Below, piece after piece: positions 14,684-17,027 of a stretch of 17,027 nt of DNA. The position numbers and the translations under genes were made by a program. Position 1 is the stretch's first letter. Every line of letters starts with the position of its first letter. Source of the DNA: JAGQTE01 sp964648005 (GTDB lineage Bacteria > Actinomycetota > Acidimicrobiia > Acidimicrobiales > Acidimicrobilacustridaceae); NCBI GenBank assembly GCA_964648005.1, contig CAZYKR010000068.1, forward strand, positions 1 to 17,027. The letters are read 5' to 3'. Below the pieces are notes generated by a model, which was not told the DNA's origin, did not search any database, and saw only the letters and a list, made by a program, of their open reading frames with translations.

Positions 14684-15097
14684 TCAGAGATACAGACCGG
14701 TCGAACCCTCTTCGAGGCGCCTGGCGGCCACGGCGTGCACGTCGCGCTCGCGCAGGATGATGTGGTCCTCGCCCTGGAGGTCGACCTCGTAGCGGTCCTC
14801 GGGGTTGAACAGCACCTGATCGCCGGGCTCCATGGCTCGCACGTTGGGGCCGACGGCGACCACCTCGGCCCAGATCAGCCGTTTGCCCATCTGCGCCGTG
14901 GCGGGGATGAGGATGCCGCCGGTCGAGCGGCGCTCACCGTCGACCCGCCCCGACGACACCAGGATGCGGTCGTTGAGCATCTGGATCGGCAGCTTGTCGA
15001 CGCGACCGAGGCGCTCGCTGCGTCGCGGCTCGCCGGCGGGTGGCATGGCGTCGGCCGCCACGTCGGCGGCCGAGGCAGTGGTGGGATCCTCCGTCAC
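14684..15097 (-). CDS. GroES-like co-chaperonin family protein
   Basis: The GroES fold is seen from MLNDRILV (residue 40) through GGILIPATAQ, WAEVVAVGPNVRAMEPGDQVLF and EDHIILRERDVHAV, ending STGLYL. Canonical GroES is about 95 residues and caps GroEL; this one has a C-terminal extension of about 12 residues and an N-terminal extension containing DKLPIQ, which resembles a distinct GroES-like family I recall from actinobacteria. No groEL is nearby, so a GroEL-capping role is uncertain. Start choice is unsure: GTG 15097 (137 residues) is favoured by a TACCGT box seven bases upstream; ATG 15046 (120 residues) and ATG 14980 (98 residues, bare GroES fold) remain possible. It is divergent from the alpha/beta hydrolase and followed after 69 bases by hisI. 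Confidence 0.85.
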   Translation of the reverse strand: MTEDPTTASAADVAADAMPPAGEPRRSERLGRVDKLPIQMLNDRILVSSGRVDGERRSTGGILIPATAQMGKRLIWAEVVAVGPNVRAMEPGDQVLFNPEDRYEVDLQGEDHIILRERDVHAVAARRLEEGSTGLYL

Positions 15098-15101
15098 CGG
15101 G

Positions 15102-15117
15102 GAGACGGTACCGTCTC
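15102..15117. promoter_or_regulatory. 16-bp palindrome with a TACCGT -10 box on each strand
   Basis: GAGACGGTACCGTCTC is a perfect inverted repeat in the 25-base gap between GTG 15097 (minus) and GTG 15123 (plus). Each strand carries TACCGT (plus 15109-15114; minus 15110-15105), seven or eight bases before its start codon. It may therefore be a symmetric bidirectional promoter giving two leaderless mRNAs, an operator for a dimeric repressor such as a TetR type, or both. Confidence 0.5.
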
Positions 15118-15122
15118 GCCTC

Positions 15123-15773
15123 GTGAGCGACGACATCCCGATCGAGGCCTGCACGTTGCGCGCCGACGACGGCGTCGAGCTCGAAGCGGAGTGCCGGTTG
15201 CCCGACGATGCCACCGGCGCCGTGCTGCTGGCCCATCCCCATCCGCTGTTCGGTGGGTCGATGCGCTCCCTCGTCACCAGCGAGCTGTTCCGGCTGCTCC
15301 CGGCAGCGGGGCTGGCGGCGCTGCGGTTCAACTTCCGTGGCGTCGAGGGCTCGGGCGGTACGCACGGCGGAGGACGGACCGAGGCGCTCGACGTCGTGGT
15401 CGGCATCGCCGCCCTCGCCGCCCGGGCACCCGACGTGGCCCTCGTCGCGGTCGGCTGGTCGTTCGGTGCGGACGTCTCGATCTCGGTCACCGACGAGCGC
15501 ATCGCCGGGTGGTGCCTGATCGCTCCCCCGATGCGGATCCTGCCGCCCGGCGAGCTCCGCGGGGCCCACGACCCGCGCCCGAAGCTGCTCCTCGTCCCCG
15601 AGCACGACGAGTTCAACCCGCCCGACGCCGCCGCCGAGCGCAGCAGCGACTGGTCGAACACCACGCTGGAGGTGGTGCGCGGCGCCGACCACTACCTGGC
15701 GGGCCGCACGGCGCTGGTGGCCGAAGCGGTGCAGCGCTTCGTCGCCGACCGCGCCACCGAGCGCTCGGGTTAG
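15123..15773 (+). CDS. Alpha/beta hydrolase (COG2945-like)
   Basis: The 216-residue protein has the short alpha/beta-hydrolase layout: HPHPLFGGSM (39-47, oxyanion region), RFNFRGVEGSGG (68-79), the nucleophile elbow GWSFGA with Ser113, the acid Asp162 in PEHDEF and His190 in GADHYLAG. All three triad residues are present, so it should be an active esterase or similar hydrolase; the substrate is unknown. No signal peptide or membrane segment is seen. The HPHPxFGG and RFNFRG pattern is that of the COG2945 group. The GTG at 15123 is preferred because TACCGT lies eight bases upstream and the family N-terminus begins soon after; the frame is open upstream through the complement of the GroES-like gene. 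It is divergent from that gene. Confidence 0.9.
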   Translation: MSDDIPIEACTLRADDGVELEAECRLPDDATGAVLLAHPHPLFGGSMRSLVTSELFRLLPAAGLAALRFNFRGVEGSGGTHGGGRTEALDVVVGIAALAARAPDVALVAVGWSFGADVSISVTDERIAGWCLIAPPMRILPPGELRGAHDPRPKLLLVPEHDEFNPPDAAAERSSDWSNTTLEVVRGADHYLAGRTALVAEAVQRFVADRATERSG

Positions 15774-15835
15774 GCAAGGCGCCGGCTCGAGGCCGCGGTC
15801 GGCGGACTCGGGCGACGGGCCGAGCGCGGCCAAGA

Positions 15836-16018
15836 TCAGCAGTCGGGTTCGTCGGCCGTGTCGGCGTCGTCGCGCAGGTCGATCACCCCGCGCCAGTCGA
15901 CGGGCGGCGTCGGCCGGGCGGGACGCCAGGCGTGCCGGCGTGGCGCGGTGACGTAGAACAGCGAGACGGGCAAGCCGACGAAGCCGTCCGCTACGGGACG
16001 GGTGCGTGTCGGTGGCAT
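15836..16018 (-). CDS. Small hypothetical protein (60 residues)
   Basis: I do not recognise this protein. It reads as a basic, Pro/Arg-rich N-terminal part with one hydrophobic patch (FVGLPVSLFYV, 16-26), then VDWRGVIDLRDD and an acidic end with a final cysteine. The hydrophobic patch is too short for a confident membrane segment. The ATG at 16018 has a strong GGAGG with a seven-base spacer, the best ribosome site in this part of the window; an upstream ATG at 16087 lacks one. It lies downstream of hisF on the same strand after a gap of about 180 bases, and is convergent with the hydrolase. The 62-base gap to the hydrolase shows only short, weak inverted repeats. Confidence 0.7.
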   Translation of the reverse strand: MPPTRTRPVADGFVGLPVSLFYVTAPRRHAWRPARPTPPVDWRGVIDLRDDADTADEPDC

Positions 16019-16031
16019 CGGAGAACCTCCG
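16019..16031 (-). promoter_or_regulatory. Ribosome binding site inside a small hairpin
   Basis: The GGAGG (minus strand, 16030-16026) lies within CGGAG-GTT-CTCCG, a five-base stem with a three-base loop just before the ATG at 16018. Folding would partly mask the ribosome site. Confidence 0.45.
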
Positions 16032-16122
16032 ATTGATGAGGGGTGACAGGAAGCAAGCCGGGGCGCTGCGACGATCCGGTCCGGCATCCACGGTCGGTCA
16101 GGTCCCGACTAGGCCATCGGCA

Positions 16123-16200
16123 CTATGTGCAGTCGAACTTGAGGAAGTACCCACGGTAGGTGGTCGGCTTCGGACGCGAGCCGTGGCAGACGCCGGTCAC
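16123..16200 (-). CDS. Probable 25-residue small ORF coupled to hisF
   Basis: The GTG at 16200 overlaps the hisF stop as GTGA, the same junction used by trpA, trpE and the kinase gene, and the frame runs 25 codons to TAG. The peptide contains CHGSRPKPTTYRGYFLKFDC, unusually rich in Tyr, Phe, Lys and Cys for DNA of this composition. By my count 23 of 26 third positions are G or C, against about half of first and second positions, the pattern expected of real coding DNA in such a genome. I recognise no family. The two cysteines could bind metal or form a disulfide. It could also be the remnant of a longer gene. Confidence 0.45.
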   Translation of the reverse strand: MTGVCHGSRPKPTTYRGYFLKFDCT

Positions 16201-16982
16201 GCGGGCCGCACGGCGACGCCGGCGGCGGCGAGGTGGGCCTTCGCCTCGGCGACCGTGTGCTCGCCGAAGTGGAAGATCGACGCCGCCAGCACGGCGTCAG
16301 CGTGGCCGTCGACGACGCCGCCCACGAGATGCTCGAGGGTGCCGACCCCACCGGAGGCGATGACCGGGATGCCCGTCGCCGCCACGACGGCACTCGTCAA
16401 CTCCACGTCGAAGCTGTCGCGCGTGCCGTCGCGGTCCATCGACGTGAGCAGGATCTCGCCGGCGCCGAGCTGCTCCGCCCGCGCCGCCCACGCCACGGCG
16501 TCGAGCTCGGTCGGCGTGCGCCCACCGTGGGTGTAGACGCGAAAGCCCGACGGCGTCGGGGACTCCCCCGTGTCGGTGTGCACGCGTCGGGCGTCGATGG
16601 CCACCACGCAGCACTGCGTGCCGAACTCGTCGGCGATCTCACCGATCAGCTCGGGACGGTCGACGGCCGCCGTGTTGATCGAGACCTTGTCCGCCCCCGC
16701 ACGCAGCAGTCGCCGGGCGTCGTCCACCGAGCGGATGCCGCCACCGATCGTGAAGGGGATGAAGACCTGCTCGGCCGTCCGGGCCACGACATCGACGATG
16801 GTGTCGCGGTCGTCGGAGGAGGCCGTGATGTCCAAGAACACGAGCTCGTCGGCGCCTTCGGCGTCATAGCGGGCCGCCAGCTCGACCGGGTCGCCTGCGT
16901 CGCGCAGGTCCACGAAGTTCACGCCCTTGACCACGCGGCCGGCGTCGACGTCGAGACACGGGATCACGCGAGCGGTGCGCAC
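16197..16982 (-). CDS. hisF: Imidazole glycerol phosphate synthase, cyclase subunit
   Basis: HisF takes ammonia from the HisH glutaminase and converts PRFAR to imidazole glycerol phosphate and AICAR, linking histidine and purine synthesis. The 261-residue barrel has the catalytic Asp11 in VIPCLDVDAGRVVKG and Asp130 in VVAIDARR, with TIGGGIRS (78-85), ADKVSINTAAV (97-107), LLTSMDRDGT and IASGGVGTLEH as further hallmarks. The GTG at 16982 gives the exact family N-terminus (VRTARVIPCLDV). No Shine-Dalgarno sequence is visible, but TAGGGT lies eight bases upstream, so the mRNA is probably leaderless. hisH and hisA are not in the window. It ends in a GTGA overlap with a short ORF. Confidence 0.97.
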   Translation of the reverse strand: MRTARVIPCLDVDAGRVVKGVNFVDLRDAGDPVELAARYDAEGADELVFLDITASSDDRDTIVDVVARTAEQVFIPFTIGGGIRSVDDARRLLRAGADKVSINTAAVDRPELIGEIADEFGTQCCVVAIDARRVHTDTGESPTPSGFRVYTHGGRTPTELDAVAWAARAEQLGAGEILLTSMDRDGTRDSFDVELTSAVVAATGIPVIASGGVGTLEHLVGGVVDGHADAVLAASIFHFGEHTVAEAKAHLAAAGVAVRPA

Positions 16983-16990
16983 GGCGGGCG

Positions 16991-16996
16991 ACCCTA
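16991..16996 (-). promoter_or_regulatory. Putative -10 box (TAGGGT) for hisF
   Basis: TAGGGT on the minus strand ends eight bases before the hisF GTG, identical in sequence and spacing to the box before trpF. The rest of the sequence to the window edge (16997-17027) shows nothing else recognisable. Confidence 0.5.
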
Positions 16997-17027
16997 CCCC
17001 GCCGATCCGCCGCGGCGAACCCGGACG

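Noticed and set aside
15774..15835. Terminator between the hydrolase and the 60-residue gene
   Set aside because: Only a five-base stem (CTCGG/CCGAG at 15807-15824) with an eight-base loop and no T-run; too weak to call.
16032..16122. Possible small RNA or promoter between the hisF-linked ORF and the 60-residue gene
   Set aside because: Short inverted repeats such as GTCGG/CCGAC are present, but no convincing promoter, structure or terminator could be supported.
1..17027. tRNA, rRNA, CRISPR, insertion sequence or phage genes
   Set aside because: No matching sequence patterns, repeats or recombinase-like proteins were seen on either strand.

Overview
The window is very GC-rich, tightly packed chromosomal DNA with frequent GTG starts, start/stop overlaps of one to four bases and strong G/C preference at third codon positions. 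Gene content (hisF, hisI-trpE and a trpCFBA block close together, an AtuA-family protein beside an acyl-CoA dehydrogenase, an actinobacterial-type GroES-like protein) points to an actinobacterium, plausibly an Acidimicrobiia-like lineage; that placement is inference. I see no mobile element, tRNA, rRNA or CRISPR array, and no stretch over 300 bases lacks a gene.

Layout. (1) 1-3979, plus strand: the 3' end of a biotin-carrying acyl-CoA carboxylase alpha subunit, an AtuA-family protein and an acyl-CoA dehydrogenase, all overlapping, look like one degradation operon for a branched, terpenoid or other acyl-CoA. (2) 3976-8722, minus strand: a small antibiotic-biosynthesis-monooxygenase-like protein, trpC, trpF, trpB, trpA and an unidentified proline-rich protein form the second half of tryptophan synthesis. 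(3) 8833-11960: a membrane-anchored J-domain gene is divergent from a response-regulator/histidine-kinase pair. The gap between them holds four direct repeats at exact 11-bp spacing, the signature of an OmpR/PhoB-type regulator. (4) 11917-15097, minus strand: a GroES-like gene, then hisI, trpE and ygfZ, the last three overlapping. (5) 15123-16982: an alpha/beta hydrolase divergent from the GroES-like gene, a 60-residue protein, a probable 25-codon ORF coupled to hisF, and hisF.

How it fits together. hisF, hisI, trpE and trpCFBA resemble the his-trp supercluster known from other actinobacteria, here interrupted by unrelated genes. A dedicated trpF is present, whereas Mycobacterium and Streptomyces use the bifunctional PriA. 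trpD and trpG are not in the window.

Two cross-cutting signals stand out. Seven starts (hisF, hydrolase, GroES-like, hisI, the monooxygenase-like gene, trpF and the proline-rich gene) are preceded by a TAnnnT hexamer 6-9 bases upstream, as expected for leaderless transcripts. By contrast, the gap serving the two-component system has no TA dinucleotide, but has phased regulator boxes. In addition, the kinase's extracytoplasmic domain contains three copies of a Cys-x21/22-Cys unit of about 38 residues, a sensor architecture I do not recognise.
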